Made by a program: the position numbers and the translations under genes. Shown piece after piece: positions 17,232 to 26,848 of a stretch of DNA of 43,380 nt (position 1 is its first letter; every line of letters starts with the position of its first letter). The notes under the pieces were generated by a model, which saw nothing but the letters and a program-made list of their open reading frames with translations, ran no database searches and was not told the DNA's origin. Origin of the DNA: Streptomyces carpinensis (lineage in GTDB: Bacteria; Actinomycetota; Actinomycetes; Streptomycetales; Streptomycetaceae); contig NZ_MUBM01000186.1 in the NCBI RefSeq assembly GCF_002154505.1, forward strand, positions 1 through 43,380, read 5' to 3'.

Positions 17232-19516
17232 GCCAGCTCTCCTTCTTGCTCGTGAAGTGCCGTCCACACTCGTTCGGCCGTCATGGGCAGGGCGCGGACC
17301 CGGGTGCCGGCCGCTGCCGCGACGGCGTTGCCGATCGCCGCGGCGGTGCCGACGACGGGCGGTTCGCCCACCGCCTTCGCACCGTGCGGTCCCCCGTGGT
17401 CGACGGGGTCCTCGAGCAACTCGACGTTGACTCGGGGAGCGTCAGCGGCGGTGATCAGCTTGTAGCCGAGCAGGCCGGGGTTGAGCTGGCGGCCGCCGTC
17501 GTACTGGCTGCCCTCCAGCACCGCCATGCCGATGGACTGGATCACCCCTCCCTCGACCTGGCCCTGAGCGCCGAGCGGATTGAGGATGCGGCCGAACTCG
17601 TGCACGGCGGTCACTTCGGGCACCGAGACGGTGCCCGTTTCCTCATCGACGCGGACCCTGGCGATGTGGCAGAAGAAGGAGGGCGCGAGGAAGGCGGAGT
17701 ACCCGAGCCGGCCCCCACAACCGCTCAGGTCGTGCTCGGGCAGTGATGGCGGGTTGCCCGAACCGCTGCCGATCAGCAGGGACGATGTCTGCGACGCCGC
17801 CGCAACGCTCGCGATCGGCAGCGCCTTGGACGGAACGCCGCGGACGCGGGCAGCGCCGTCGACGAGTTCAAGGTCCTCCTCAGCGGCCTCCAGCATCTCG
17901 GCCGCCTTGCGCAGGAGCTTTGTGCGGACCTCTCCGGCGGCCTCGATCACCGCCCGTCCGTTGTTGAACGTGGTCTGGCTGCCGGCGCTGCCAAGGTCGA
18001 AAGGTCCGGACTCGGTGTCCTGGTAGACGATCGAGAACTGGTCGGGCCGCATGCCGAGTTCCTCGGCGGCGAGCGTGGCCAGGCCCATCACGGAGCCGCT
18101 GCCGTTCTCCTGCGCGCCGGTGACGATCGTGCCCGTTCCATCGGCGTTGAGCTTCACGTACGCACCGGAGCTCGCGGGCAGGCTGAACCACCAGCCCACC
18201 GCGATCCCCAGGGCCTCGCCGGGAGCGAAGTCCTTGCCGGGCCACCCGGCGATCTCCGCCGCGCGCTCCAGGCACTCCTTCGCACTTGAGCTGATGAACC
18301 GCTGACCGGTCTGACCTGTGTCTCCGGCCTGGACAAGGTTGCGGCGGCGGAACTCCAGCGGATCCAGTCCCACGCGCCTGGCGAGTTCGTCGGTGTGCTG
18401 CTCCACCGCCCAGCAGGTCTCCGGCCCGCCGGGGGCGCGGACGCTGCCAGCCGGGGTCCGGTTGGTGTAGACGGTGTGCACCTCGGCGTGGAGGTTCGGC
18501 ACCCGGTAGGGCCCGGCCACCATCATCAGGCCGATCTCCGTCGTGAACAGTGCGTCTCCGCAGTACGCGCCGGAGTTCAGCAATATCCGCGCGCGCCGCG
18601 CGGTGATGGTCCCGTCCGCCTTGACGCCAGTGGTCAGCTCGATCTTCGACGCGTGTCGCACCTTGTCCGTTGCGACGAACTCCTCGCGGCGCGTGAAGAC
18701 GAGCCGGACCGGTCGCCGGGCCTGCCTGGCCAGCAGTGCCACATGGGCCTCGAAGTGGAAGTCGCACTTCCCGCCGAATCCTCCGCCGAGGTGCGGAACC
18801 ACGAGCCGTACGTTGCTCTGCGGTATCTGCAGCGTCTCCGCCACGCCGGCGCGGGCCGGGAACGGCACCTGGCTTGTGCTCCAGATCGTGACCTTGTCAC
18901 CTTGCCACTGCGCGACGACGGCATGCGGCTCGATCGGGACGGCGTGTGCCATGTCGCTCTGGTAGGTCTCGGTCAGAATGTGGTCCGCTTCGGCGAATCC
19001 TGCCTCTACATCCCCCTTGACCGATGTCATATGGCCGCAGTCGTTCGGGCCCCGTTCCACGCCGTTCTGCGTCTGGTAGCTCTTCCAGTCCGGGTGCACC
19101 AGCGGCGAGGAACTCTTGAGAGCCTCCTCGACGTCGAGGATCGGGTCGAGATCCTCATAGACCACGCGGATCGCCGCGCAGGCGGCCTCGGCCTGCTCCG
19201 GGGTCTCGGCCGCGACGGCGGCCACGATCTCGCCCTCGAACCGGACCACCTCATGGGCGAACAGCGTCCGGTCCTTGACGAACATGCCATAGCGCACCAT
19301 CGGGGCATCGGCCTGGGTGACCACGGCGTGTACCCCGCGCATGGCGCGCGCCGCAGTGATGTCGATGTCCACGATCCGGGCGCGCGCCCGTTCGGCGTAC
19401 AAGAACTTGGCATGCAGCAGGCCGGTGAACGCCAAGTCAGCGGTGTACCGGGCTTGACCGGTCACTTTCTCCAGCCCGTCCCCTCGGACGAACTTCTGGC
19501 CGATGAGCGAGGTCAT
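17228..19516 (-). CDS. Molybdenum hydroxylase large subunit (operon 2)
   Basis: Mo-cofactor subunit of 762 residues. GGGFGGKCDF marks the first cofactor loop (around 245), the substrate loop reads AGSVRAPGGPETCWA (xanthine-dehydrogenase-like RxPG, no CODH cysteine motif), and the catalytic Glu is in KAVGEPPVVGTAAA near the C-terminus. RxPG with GxGE places it with purine or N-heterocycle hydroxylases rather than CO dehydrogenases. ATG at 19516 overlaps the HyuA stop as ATGA and has AGGAGG 8 bases upstream. Pairing with an upstream hydantoinase suggests an imidazole- or hydantoin-type substrate (inference). Confidence 0.9.
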   Translation of the reverse strand: MTSLIGQKFVRGDGLEKVTGQARYTADLAFTGLLHAKFLYAERARARIVDIDITAARAMRGVHAVVTQADAPMVRYGMFVKDRTLFAHEVVRFEGEIVAAVAAETPEQAEAACAAIRVVYEDLDPILDVEEALKSSSPLVHPDWKSYQTQNGVERGPNDCGHMTSVKGDVEAGFAEADHILTETYQSDMAHAVPIEPHAVVAQWQGDKVTIWSTSQVPFPARAGVAETLQIPQSNVRLVVPHLGGGFGGKCDFHFEAHVALLARQARRPVRLVFTRREEFVATDKVRHASKIELTTGVKADGTITARRARILLNSGAYCGDALFTTEIGLMMVAGPYRVPNLHAEVHTVYTNRTPAGSVRAPGGPETCWAVEQHTDELARRVGLDPLEFRRRNLVQAGDTGQTGQRFISSSAKECLERAAEIAGWPGKDFAPGEALGIAVGWWFSLPASSGAYVKLNADGTGTIVTGAQENGSGSVMGLATLAAEELGMRPDQFSIVYQDTESGPFDLGSAGSQTTFNNGRAVIEAAGEVRTKLLRKAAEMLEAAEEDLELVDGAARVRGVPSKALPIASVAAASQTSSLLIGSGSGNPPSLPEHDLSGCGGRLGYSAFLAPSFFCHIARVRVDEETGTVSVPEVTAVHEFGRILNPLGAQGQVEGGVIQSIGMAVLEGSQYDGGRQLNPGLLGYKLITAADAPRVNVELLEDPVDHGGPHGAKAVGEPPVVGTAAAIGNAVAAAAGTRVRALPMTAERVWTALHEQEGELA

Positions 19517-21123
19517 GCCAAGTGCCTCCTGGCTCGTTCTGCGCTTCCTGATGACTTTGGGGTGAAGGTCACGGGAGGTCCGACCGCCCGAGCCCTGATC
19601 CGGACCGCGGGGTCGCGGAGGTATGTCAGCGGGATCTCCTCGACGTCGACGACCCGTACATGTGCCGGGTCGGCACCGGCTTGGATGGCCCGCCCCACGG
19701 CTTCTGTCGAGACCTCGTCCACGGCCGCCCGAAGCCGGTCGGGACGGCTCGCGCAGATCCGCTCGGCGTGCCCGCTGACCGGGGCGATGGCGGCGCCGAG
19801 TGCGTTCGCGACCTCGAAGTGCGGTGGCCGGATGACTTCGCGGACGCCGGGGAAGCTGTCCGGTGCGATGTCGCCGCCTCCGCCGACCACGATCAGGGGG
19901 AGATCGTCGGCCCCCAGCCGGACCCGGTCGACGGCTTCGGCGAGCAACCCGTCCCACAGCTCCAAGTGCTGGGCCAGTCCGGCGTGCCATTTGGCCGGGA
20001 CGGGGCAGGTGCCCGTCGTGGCGCGCCCGGCGGCGACGGCCGCATCCGTGATGGTGGGTGTCGGTCCGCCGAAACAGAGCGCTTCAGTGACCAGTGAGTT
20101 GCCGACGTTCATCCGGCCGTTCGCCCACTGCTCTGCTGCGCCCAGGACGACGGAGCCACCGCCGACCGGGATACTGAGCACGTCCGGCAACCGGAAGTTG
20201 GTGTCGACACCGCCTATCGAATTGGGCGGCAGCGATTCCCAGGGAAAGCCGTTGACCAGCCGTCCGACCGCGGTCGTCGCGCCTCCGATGTCGGCAACGA
20301 TGGCGTCGGTGACTCCGCTGCTGTGCGCACCACCACGCATGCCGTTCGCCGGGCCGCTGCCGATGGTGAGCATCGGGAACCGCAGCGAGTACTCCAGTGC
20401 CATGAGGGTGCCGTCGTTCTGGGTGATGTAGCACTCCGCCTCAAGGCCGGTCCGCTCGACCGCGGTCTGGAACGAGCGCCCGACCTCGGCTGCTACGCCG
20501 GAGAGGGCAGCGTTGAGCACGGTGGCGTTCTCCCGCTCCACCAGCCCCATGACGCCGATCTCGTGACTCATCGAGACGGGGACGTCCCCCAGTTTCCGGC
20601 GCATGATCTCAGCTGCCCGCAGCTCGTCCGCCGGGTTCACCAGGGAGAACACGGACGTGATGGCGACTGCAGCGGCACCGGAGCCGACCGCGGACGCGAA
20701 CGCGACAATCCCCGCCTCGTCAAGGGCCGCGAGCGGTTCGCCGTCGAACTCGCATCCGCCGGCGACCGTCGCGCTGCCGGCGTGAACTGCGCTGCGCAGC
20801 TCCGGCGGCCAGGCCACCAGCGGCGGTATCGCGAAAGTGAGCGGGGCGCCGATGCGCAGGACGGCGACGCGGCGCAGGCCCGAGGCGGTTCGGATCGCGT
20901 TCGTCGCGCGTCTGGCACCCAGCGTTGCGCAGCGGACCCGCATGGGATCGACGGCCGGATCCTCGAGCAACCGCGCGATCCCCTGTTCGACGTCGCCGCA
21001 CAAGTCGTCCGTGGTCGGGATCTTGACCTTGGCGACCAGCATCCCCGCCGAATCGACGACCACCGCATCGGTGTTGGTGCCGCCTACGTCGACGCCCAGG
21101 CGCAGCTCTTCAGTGGTCGGCAC
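19513..21123 (-). CDS. HyuA-type hydantoinase/oxoprolinase family protein (first copy)
   Basis: Protein of 536 residues of the Hydantoinase_A family, an ASKHA-fold ATPase. The N-terminal phosphate loop is LGVDVGGTNTDAVVVD (about 8-23), the core has SHEIGVMGLVERENATVLNA, ITQNDGTLMALEYSLRFPML, SGPANGMRGG and VADIGGATTAVG, and the C-terminus has LIVVGGGGDIAP. Such proteins open hydantoin or 5-oxoproline rings with ATP, normally with HyuB; no HyuB is encoded anywhere in the window. The GTG at 21123 has GGGGAG upstream and lies inside the end of the DUF917 gene (14-base overlap). Exact substrate unknown. Confidence 0.85.
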   Translation of the reverse strand: MPTTEELRLGVDVGGTNTDAVVVDSAGMLVAKVKIPTTDDLCGDVEQGIARLLEDPAVDPMRVRCATLGARRATNAIRTASGLRRVAVLRIGAPLTFAIPPLVAWPPELRSAVHAGSATVAGGCEFDGEPLAALDEAGIVAFASAVGSGAAAVAITSVFSLVNPADELRAAEIMRRKLGDVPVSMSHEIGVMGLVERENATVLNAALSGVAAEVGRSFQTAVERTGLEAECYITQNDGTLMALEYSLRFPMLTIGSGPANGMRGGAHSSGVTDAIVADIGGATTAVGRLVNGFPWESLPPNSIGGVDTNFRLPDVLSIPVGGGSVVLGAAEQWANGRMNVGNSLVTEALCFGGPTPTITDAAVAAGRATTGTCPVPAKWHAGLAQHLELWDGLLAEAVDRVRLGADDLPLIVVGGGGDIAPDSFPGVREVIRPPHFEVANALGAAIAPVSGHAERICASRPDRLRAAVDEVSTEAVGRAIQAGADPAHVRVVDVEEIPLTYLRDPAVRIRARAVGPPVTFTPKSSGSAERARRHLA

Positions 21124-22180
21124 CCGTGACTCCCCGTACATAATCCATGTCGTATCCGAACGACCTCGGACCGACCACTTGCAGGCCCTCTTCGGTTCGC
21201 CACACGTCGGGTCCGGGGAGGGCCACGACTCCGACCCGCTGCCCGTGGCGCAACCGCTCGGTACCCACCGGGTGGCCGTCCGCGAGGGTGAGCATGGCGA
21301 TGATGTCCGGGACCGTGACCAGCACCTCGCCGTCCTCGAGAGCGACCAGCACCTCGTTCTGCAGCTCCAGGCGCAGTCGCCGCCCAGAGCAGGCGCCGGT
21401 GCCGTCGACGACCGCATGACCGCGGCTGAATCCGGCGCCTGTCCGCCGCTCGATCTCGGTGACCCGTCCCTTGATCAGGACACGGCCGGCGGTTTCGTCA
21501 GCCAGGGCTTCCGGCCATCCGCTTCGGCGTTTTGTCATCATCTGACCGATCCGGAGTGCCTTGGAGACGGATCCACGGATCGCGGCCTTGGCGGCAGAAC
21601 GGGCGGTCATCGTGTACAGGGCTCCGGCGCAGGTCCCACCGAACGTGGCGGCACAACTGCGGACGAGGCGTTCGGCATCCCGATTCCCGGCCGCATTGAC
21701 GACGATCACATTGCCCCGGCCATCGGTCAGCAGGACCGGACTCGCGGCAATGCCGGCGATATGCATCGCCTGCTGCTGCATCTCGGGGAACGCCCGTCCC
21801 ATGCCGTCGGCGTCGAGCAGTGGCTTCCCCTGCCGGGATGCCCACATCACCGGCAGCAGGCCGTTCACCCCGGCGATCTCATAGCACATCAACGCGCTGA
21901 CCGGGGAGTGGGTGCTGCCTTCGACAGCAGCCACCAGTTGCGCGCCCTCCTCGCCGCTCCACACCCGCTCCTGGGCGACCGTGGGTGAGCCGATCAGCCC
22001 GCAGGGCATGATCAGGGCCTCGGGATCCAGCGCGTCGGGATCGATGATCTCGACCGGCCCGCTTTCGGCGATGGCGTGGCGGGCCATGACGAGCCCGATG
22101 CCGGGGTCTCCGCCGCCGCCGGCGCTCAGGATCGCGCAGCCCAGCGCGAACGCCTCGATGTTTGCCGTGTCCAACACCAC
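21110..22180 (-). CDS. DUF917 / S-methyl-thiohydantoin-desulfurase family protein (first copy)
   Basis: Protein of 356 residues of the family long called DUF917, which Pfam now names after S-methyl thiohydantoin desulfurase. Hallmarks: LSAGGGGDPGIGLVMA near residue 18, GSPTVAQERVW, and DADGMGRAFPEMQQQAMHI around 125. It is normally found beside HyuA-type genes, as here, and probably acts on the same cyclic intermediate. First gene of operon 2; starts GTG-GTG at 22180 without a strong binding site. A second copy lies at 31794-32894. Confidence 0.85.
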   Translation of the reverse strand: MVLDTANIEAFALGCAILSAGGGGDPGIGLVMARHAIAESGPVEIIDPDALDPEALIMPCGLIGSPTVAQERVWSGEEGAQLVAAVEGSTHSPVSALMCYEIAGVNGLLPVMWASRQGKPLLDADGMGRAFPEMQQQAMHIAGIAASPVLLTDGRGNVIVVNAAGNRDAERLVRSCAATFGGTCAGALYTMTARSAAKAAIRGSVSKALRIGQMMTKRRSGWPEALADETAGRVLIKGRVTEIERRTGAGFSRGHAVVDGTGACSGRRLRLELQNEVLVALEDGEVLVTVPDIIAMLTLADGHPVGTERLRHGQRVGVVALPGPDVWRTEEGLQVVGPRSFGYDMDYVRGVTGADH

Positions 22181-22216
22181 GGCATCGAACCTAGGGCTCT
22201 CACATTCCCGGGTTCA

Positions 22217-22253
22217 TTGACGTCGGGCACAAAACGCTTCTATGTTTTCGTGC
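22217..22253 (+). promoter_or_regulatory. pucR promoter with overlapping inverted repeat
   Basis: TTGACG (22217-22222), 18 bases, TATGTT (22241-22246) form a plausible housekeeping promoter about 30 bases before the regulator start. Overlapping it is an imperfect palindrome, GCACAAAAC (22227-22235) and GTTTTCGTGC (22244-22253), matching except for one extra C. It lies in the 94-base divergent region between pucR and operon 2, so a factor bound here could control both; PucR itself is the obvious candidate. Confidence 0.5.
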
Positions 22254-22274
22254 ACTTCGCCGAGGGAGAGTCGT

Positions 22275-23756
22275 ATGACGATGCTCGCCGACCTGAAGGA
22301 CGCGCCCGGGCTGCGGCTCGAATGCGTGGCCCGTGGCGCCGACGATCCGGACGTTGAATGCGTCTTTGTAGCTGAGCGGCTGCTCGACTTGCAGAACGCG
22401 CCCTCAAAGTCCGTCGCAGTCCTTGGCTCACACGTCTGCGCGGCCGTGGACGGCTACCAGTTTGACATCGCGTTGCGTATGGCCGTGGCTCGAGGCGTGG
22501 CCGCTCTCGTCCTCTCCGAGCCCAGCACGCCCCCGTTGACCTCCACCTCCGTGGAAACCGCACGCCGGTTCGGGATCGCCATTCTTCGCCAGACGGATCC
22601 GGTGAACCTGGCGGACCTCGTCACCACTCTCGATGCCGGACTGCGCGGGTCGGCGGAGCTGGCCCTGCGCCGGGCGGTCGAGGCCTTCCAGCGGACCACC
22701 GCCATGGCCCCGGATCCCGCGGCGATGGTCGAAGACGTCGCCAAGGCAGCAGCTGCGGAGATAGTCGTCAGATCGGAGCCGGATGGCGAACTCTCGTATC
22801 CGGTCGAGGTGGACGGCGAACCGGACCGGTGGGTCGTCGTCCGAGACGCCTCGGCCCGGTCTCGCCCCGAGCTTGTACTGGTCGGCAGGCTGCTCGCGGA
22901 CACCCTGGCGCTCGCGGCGGACGCCGCCCGCCGTGCCGAGGAGCTGCCGATCCGGTCCCGTGCCGAGCTGCTGTCCGAGATTCTGGACAGTTCGGAGCAT
23001 GGCCGCTCGGAGCTGCTGCGGCGGGCACGAGCCATGGGCCTGACGATCGACGGCTGGCATGTCGTGGTGCGAATCGAGCACGACAACGCCGAGGAGCTGT
23101 GGCGGGAGGAGGTCGCCGGGTTCGAGGCACGCCAACTGCTCGGCCGGACAGTCCTGGACGCCGTCCGGTCCACCGGCGGCACCTGGCACCTGGCCTGGAC
23201 GGAACGCTCAGTGCTGGTCATCCGCATGTGCCGCAACGATCCAGGGCCCTCCGCCGGAGCCCATGCCACGAAGTCGGCGAACCAGGCGTTGCAGGAGGCG
23301 ATACGCCGGTTCCCCGATGCGGTGCTGTACTGCGGCGTCGGCACCGCGCACTCGGGTTCGCTCGGGATGATCAACTCCGCCGCCGAAGCCAGAGCGGCCG
23401 TCGCCGCCTCCCGGACCCGCAACCGGCCGGGCGTCGCCATGGCCTTCGACAACCTGGGCCTGCGGCGCACACTCGTGGAGTGGTACGCCTCGCACACCGC
23501 GCGTAAAGCCATCGCCACAGTACTCGCACCGCTGGACCGGATGAGCAACAGCAAAGCCGAGGAGGCGATCAAGACGTTGCAGGTCTACCTCGACAACCAC
23601 GGCTCGTTGTCGAAGACCGCGACAGCGCTGCATCTGCATCGCAACTCGGTTGCCTACCGGATTGAACGAATCTTCTCCGAACTCGACGTCGACCCGGACA
23701 ACCCCGACGACTGGCTGCTTCTGCAGCTCGCCTGCCGAGCTCGCGGACTTGCCTGA
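22275..23756 (+). CDS. PucR-family transcriptional regulator
   Basis: DNA-binding regulator of 493 residues. The N-terminus resembles the PucR ligand domain (AVARGVAALVLSEP), the middle is a GGDEF-like/CdaR spacer region, and the C-terminus is the PucR helix-turn-helix (about 430-490: TLQVYLDNHGSLSKTATALH then LHRNSVAYRIERIF). Members control purine, allantoin and other N-compound catabolism. ATG at 22275 is preceded by GAGGGAGAG at 22262-22270. Divergent from operon 2, hence its likely activator or repressor; control of operons 1, 3 and 4 is possible but not shown. Confidence 0.88.
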   Translation: MTMLADLKDAPGLRLECVARGADDPDVECVFVAERLLDLQNAPSKSVAVLGSHVCAAVDGYQFDIALRMAVARGVAALVLSEPSTPPLTSTSVETARRFGIAILRQTDPVNLADLVTTLDAGLRGSAELALRRAVEAFQRTTAMAPDPAAMVEDVAKAAAAEIVVRSEPDGELSYPVEVDGEPDRWVVVRDASARSRPELVLVGRLLADTLALAADAARRAEELPIRSRAELLSEILDSSEHGRSELLRRARAMGLTIDGWHVVVRIEHDNAEELWREEVAGFEARQLLGRTVLDAVRSTGGTWHLAWTERSVLVIRMCRNDPGPSAGAHATKSANQALQEAIRRFPDAVLYCGVGTAHSGSLGMINSAAEARAAVAASRTRNRPGVAMAFDNLGLRRTLVEWYASHTARKAIATVLAPLDRMSNSKAEEAIKTLQVYLDNHGSLSKTATALHLHRNSVAYRIERIFSELDVDPDNPDDWLLLQLACRARGLA

Positions 23757-23791
23757 GCCGCATGGCACAAGGGCGCACAGGACCACGGGCG

Positions 23792-23990
23792 TTACCGGCA
23801 GAGCACCACCACGTACACGATGACGCCCACGACGATCGCCCACGTCACCCGCGAAAACTTCAGTTTGAGGACGCGGGCGGCCACGTTCTCCAGGTTGGTG
23901 GTCGCAACGTAGAAATTGGCGGTATTGATCCTGGTTTGCCTGACCCAGACCAGGATGACCACTGTCAGGCCCATCACGTCGGCACGGTGG
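23792..23990 (-). pseudogene. C-terminal fragment of an NCS1-like permease
   Basis: About 65 codons ending in TAA at 23792: GLTVVILVWVRQTRINTANF followed by YVATTNLENVAARVLKLKF and a final hydrophobic helix. The RINTANFY-type motif followed by a short helix resembles the end of NCS1 transporters for nucleobases, allantoin or hydantoin. The first 350-400 residues are absent. It lies 81 bases beyond the end of operon 3 on the same strand, so the operon may once have ended with its own uptake gene. The rest of the 315-base gap (23757-24071) holds nothing else recognisable. Confidence 0.5.
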
Positions 23991-24071
23991 ACGCCGGCCT
24001 CTTCTTCGGCATGGGTGCGAACACGGGTGTCGCCGCCTCCTGTTCGTGTCGAGCTCGATGGTGACCAGCTG

Positions 24072-26369
24072 TCAGTCGCGAGGGCTGATCTCCTGGTCCC
24101 GGTGGCGCAGCGCGGCGAGCACGTCGAACGGCGTGAGCGGGAGCGACTGCAGCGGCGTGCCGATCGCGTCCGCGACGGCACAGCCGATGACGGCGGCCAC
24201 CGGGATAATGGACGGCTCCGCAACTCCCTTGGCCCCCAAGGGGCCGTAAGAGCAGGGGTTCTCCAGGATCGCGATCTCGATCGGCGGCACGTCGAGTGCG
24301 GTCGGCAGCCGGTAGGTCTCCAGGCCGCTGTCCACGACCACCCCGTCGCTGATCCGCAGGTTCTCGTAGAGGGCGTAGCCGATGCCCTGCGCCACACCCC
24401 CCTGGATCTGACCCTCGATCATCTGCGGGTTGATGGCCCGGCCGACGTCCTGCACGACCACGTAGCGGGTGACCCGTACCCGCCCGGTGTCGGGGTCGAT
24501 CTCCACCTCGGCCAGGTGTGCGTGGTAGGAGGCCGCGCTGAAGTGCGTGAGCGCCGCACCCACCATGCAGCCCGCGTCGAACGGCACCGGTGGGGCGACG
24601 AACTTGCCGGCCGCCGAGATCGGTCCGGAGGACCACATCGCGGTCGCGGCGACCGCCGCGAGGCTCACCCGTCGTCCCGGGACGCCCACCACACCCACGT
24701 GGCCGTCGACCAGCTCCAGGTCCTCCGGAGAGGCCTCGAGCATCCCGCCGGCCACATCCAGCACCTGCTCGCGGACCTGCGCCGCGGCGTCGAGCGCCGC
24801 GCTGCCCGTCCCGAAGGTCGTCCGGCTGCCCTGGGCGCCGTGGTCGTAGCCCGCCGCGTCGGTGTCGGCCGGCGTGACCAGCACATCCTCGAACGGCACG
24901 CCCAGCTCGTCGGCGACGATCTGGCGAATTCCGGTCGCCACCCCGCCGGTGCCGATCTCGGCGGCCGCGCAGGTCACCGTGACGGTGCCGTCCTCGCCCA
25001 GCTTGACCGTCGCTCCGGACGGACCGGGGTTGGTGATCCAGGTCATCGGCACCACCGCCACGCCACGCAGCGGCCGGCGCGCGGCGGTCAGCTCCTCCCA
25101 AGGCGCGATCTCGTCGGCCTTGGCCAATGCCTGCTCGAGGAAGGCGTCGTCGAGTTGCTGGCCGTTGACCATCTGCTCGCCGGCCTTCAGTACGTTGCGC
25201 AGCCGCAACTCCCGCCGATCGATCCCCAGTTCCCTGGCGATGTGGTCCAGGTGCATCTCCTGGGCGAAGACGCAGTAGTTGCCGTTGACGCCCCGGAACG
25301 CAGCGGTGGGCACGGTGTTGGTGTAGACGACCTTGCTGACGTAACGGGCGCTCGGGATCCGGTAGGTTCCGCCGAGGGCGAGCGGTGCCAGGTTTGCGCA
25401 CGCCACGGTCTCGCCGCTGGAGTTCGCGCCGTTGTCGCAGAGAATCACGCCCTCCTGGGCGAGGATGGTGCCGTCCTTCGCCACCGCGGTACGCAGACGC
25501 ACGATGGCGTTCTCCCTCGGACCGCAGGTGGCCTGCTCTTCGGCGCGGCTGTTCACCACGCGGACCGGACGCCCTGCCTTGCGTGCCAGGACGCAGGCCA
25601 TCGGCTCGAGCATCGCGTCCAGTTTGCCGCCGAATCCGCCGCCGATGGCGGGGACCACGACCCGCACGTCGGAGGGGCGGACGCCGAGCAGTTCCGCGAC
25701 CCGCCCCCGCACCAGGAAGGGGAACTGGGTCGGAGTGTGCACGATGTAGCGGCCCTGCTCGTAGCGCGCGACGGCGGCGTGCGGCTCAATCGAGCACTGA
25801 TGCTGGCGGGGGGTGCGGTACTCGTCCTCGACCACCAGGTGCGCCGACGCGAAAGCGGCCTCCACGTCGCCCCGTTCGACACGGGCCTCCCAGGCCAGGT
25901 TCCCGCCGCGAGGCCCGTCGAGGAAAGTCTCGTAGCTCTCCCAGTCGGGGTGGATGACCCTGGCGTCGTCGGCGAGTGACGCCTCGAGATCGTAGACCGG
26001 TTCGAGCGGGTCGACCTCCAACTCGATCGCGGCGATCGCCGCGTCGGCCTGCTCGATGGTGTCCGCGGCGACAGCGGCGATCGGCTCGCCGACGTAGCGG
26101 ATCTCGTCGCGGGCGAACACCGTCTGGTCCTTGAGGACGAGCATGCCGGACAGCCCCGGGGTGTCGGCCGCGGTGGCGACCGCCCGGACCCCCGGGATCT
26201 TCTCCGCTCGGCTGGTGTCCAGCCGGGTGATCCGCGCGGCCGGCACGCTGGAGCGCAACACCCGGACCACCAGTGCGCACGGTTCGGTGTAGTCCATGCC
26301 GTAAACCGCGGTTCCGCGCACCTTGGCGTCCCCGTCCGCTCGGCGGACGCTGGTACCCACCACTGTCAT
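24072..26369 (-). CDS. Molybdenum hydroxylase large subunit (operon 3)
   Basis: Mo-cofactor subunit of 765 residues. GGGFGGKLDAMLEPMA is the first cofactor loop, TAAFRGVNGNYCVFAQE the substrate loop (AFRG, xanthine/aldehyde-oxidase type), and AKGVAEPSIIPVAAVIGCAV carries the catalytic Glu (VAEP where GxGEP is usual, so one Gly is replaced by Ala). No CODH cysteine motif. ATG at 26369 overlaps the FeS-subunit stop as ATGA. Last intact gene of operon 3. Substrate unknown; the operon context again pairs it with HyuA and DUF917. Confidence 0.9.
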   Translation of the reverse strand: MTVVGTSVRRADGDAKVRGTAVYGMDYTEPCALVVRVLRSSVPAARITRLDTSRAEKIPGVRAVATAADTPGLSGMLVLKDQTVFARDEIRYVGEPIAAVAADTIEQADAAIAAIELEVDPLEPVYDLEASLADDARVIHPDWESYETFLDGPRGGNLAWEARVERGDVEAAFASAHLVVEDEYRTPRQHQCSIEPHAAVARYEQGRYIVHTPTQFPFLVRGRVAELLGVRPSDVRVVVPAIGGGFGGKLDAMLEPMACVLARKAGRPVRVVNSRAEEQATCGPRENAIVRLRTAVAKDGTILAQEGVILCDNGANSSGETVACANLAPLALGGTYRIPSARYVSKVVYTNTVPTAAFRGVNGNYCVFAQEMHLDHIARELGIDRRELRLRNVLKAGEQMVNGQQLDDAFLEQALAKADEIAPWEELTAARRPLRGVAVVPMTWITNPGPSGATVKLGEDGTVTVTCAAAEIGTGGVATGIRQIVADELGVPFEDVLVTPADTDAAGYDHGAQGSRTTFGTGSAALDAAAQVREQVLDVAGGMLEASPEDLELVDGHVGVVGVPGRRVSLAAVAATAMWSSGPISAAGKFVAPPVPFDAGCMVGAALTHFSAASYHAHLAEVEIDPDTGRVRVTRYVVVQDVGRAINPQMIEGQIQGGVAQGIGYALYENLRISDGVVVDSGLETYRLPTALDVPPIEIAILENPCSYGPLGAKGVAEPSIIPVAAVIGCAVADAIGTPLQSLPLTPFDVLAALRHRDQEISPRD

Positions 26370-26839
26370 CGGTGACCTCCGTCGGTTCCGGCGGCGCGCA
26401 GTGCCGCATCGACGATCTTCTGGTAGCCGGTACAGCGGCAGATGTTGCCGGTCAGGGACTGGCGCACGGTCTCCTCCGACAGGTCGCGGCTCTGCTCCAG
26501 AACCGCGGTCAGAGTCATCGCCATCCCCGGTATGCAGGCCCCGCACTGCACCCCGCCGGCGTCCAGCAGCGCGTCCTGGACGGGGCTGAGCGGGCCGTCC
26601 GCTCCGGCCAGCGACTCCACGGTGCGCACCGAACGTCCCTCCACGGCGGACCCGGGGAGCAGGCAGGACACGACGGGCTGATCGTCGAGCAGGACGGTGC
26701 AGGCGCCGCACCGTCCCTCGCCGCAGCCGGGTTTGGCTCCGGTGAGGCCGAGGTGCTCACGCAGCACCTCCAGCAGCGGCGTCAGCCCCGGGACGTCGAC
26801 GTCGACGCCTCGGCCGTTGAGCGTGAACGCGTATGACAC
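26366..26839 (-). CDS. Molybdenum hydroxylase 2Fe-2S small subunit (operon 3)
   Basis: Small subunit of 157 residues with Cys39, 44, 47, 59 (GCGEGRCGACTVL and after) and Cys99, 102, 134, 136 (CGACIPGM, CRCTGYQ). The CIPG in the second cluster motif is a departure from the near-universal CTPG. GTG start at 26839 with AGGAGG 5 bases upstream, 9 bases after the FAD-subunit stop, and a 4-base overlap into the large subunit. Confidence 0.9.
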   Translation of the reverse strand: MSYAFTLNGRGVDVDVPGLTPLLEVLREHLGLTGAKPGCGEGRCGACTVLLDDQPVVSCLLPGSAVEGRSVRTVESLAGADGPLSPVQDALLDAGGVQCGACIPGMAMTLTAVLEQSRDLSEETVRQSLTGNICRCTGYQKIVDAALRAAGTDGGHR

Positions 26840-26848
26840 AACATCCTC

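Noticed and set aside
18395..20431. A 678-codon plus-strand frame across the operon 2 large subunit and HyuA genes
   Set aside because: It spans two well-supported genes on the other strand and has no recognisable protein features.
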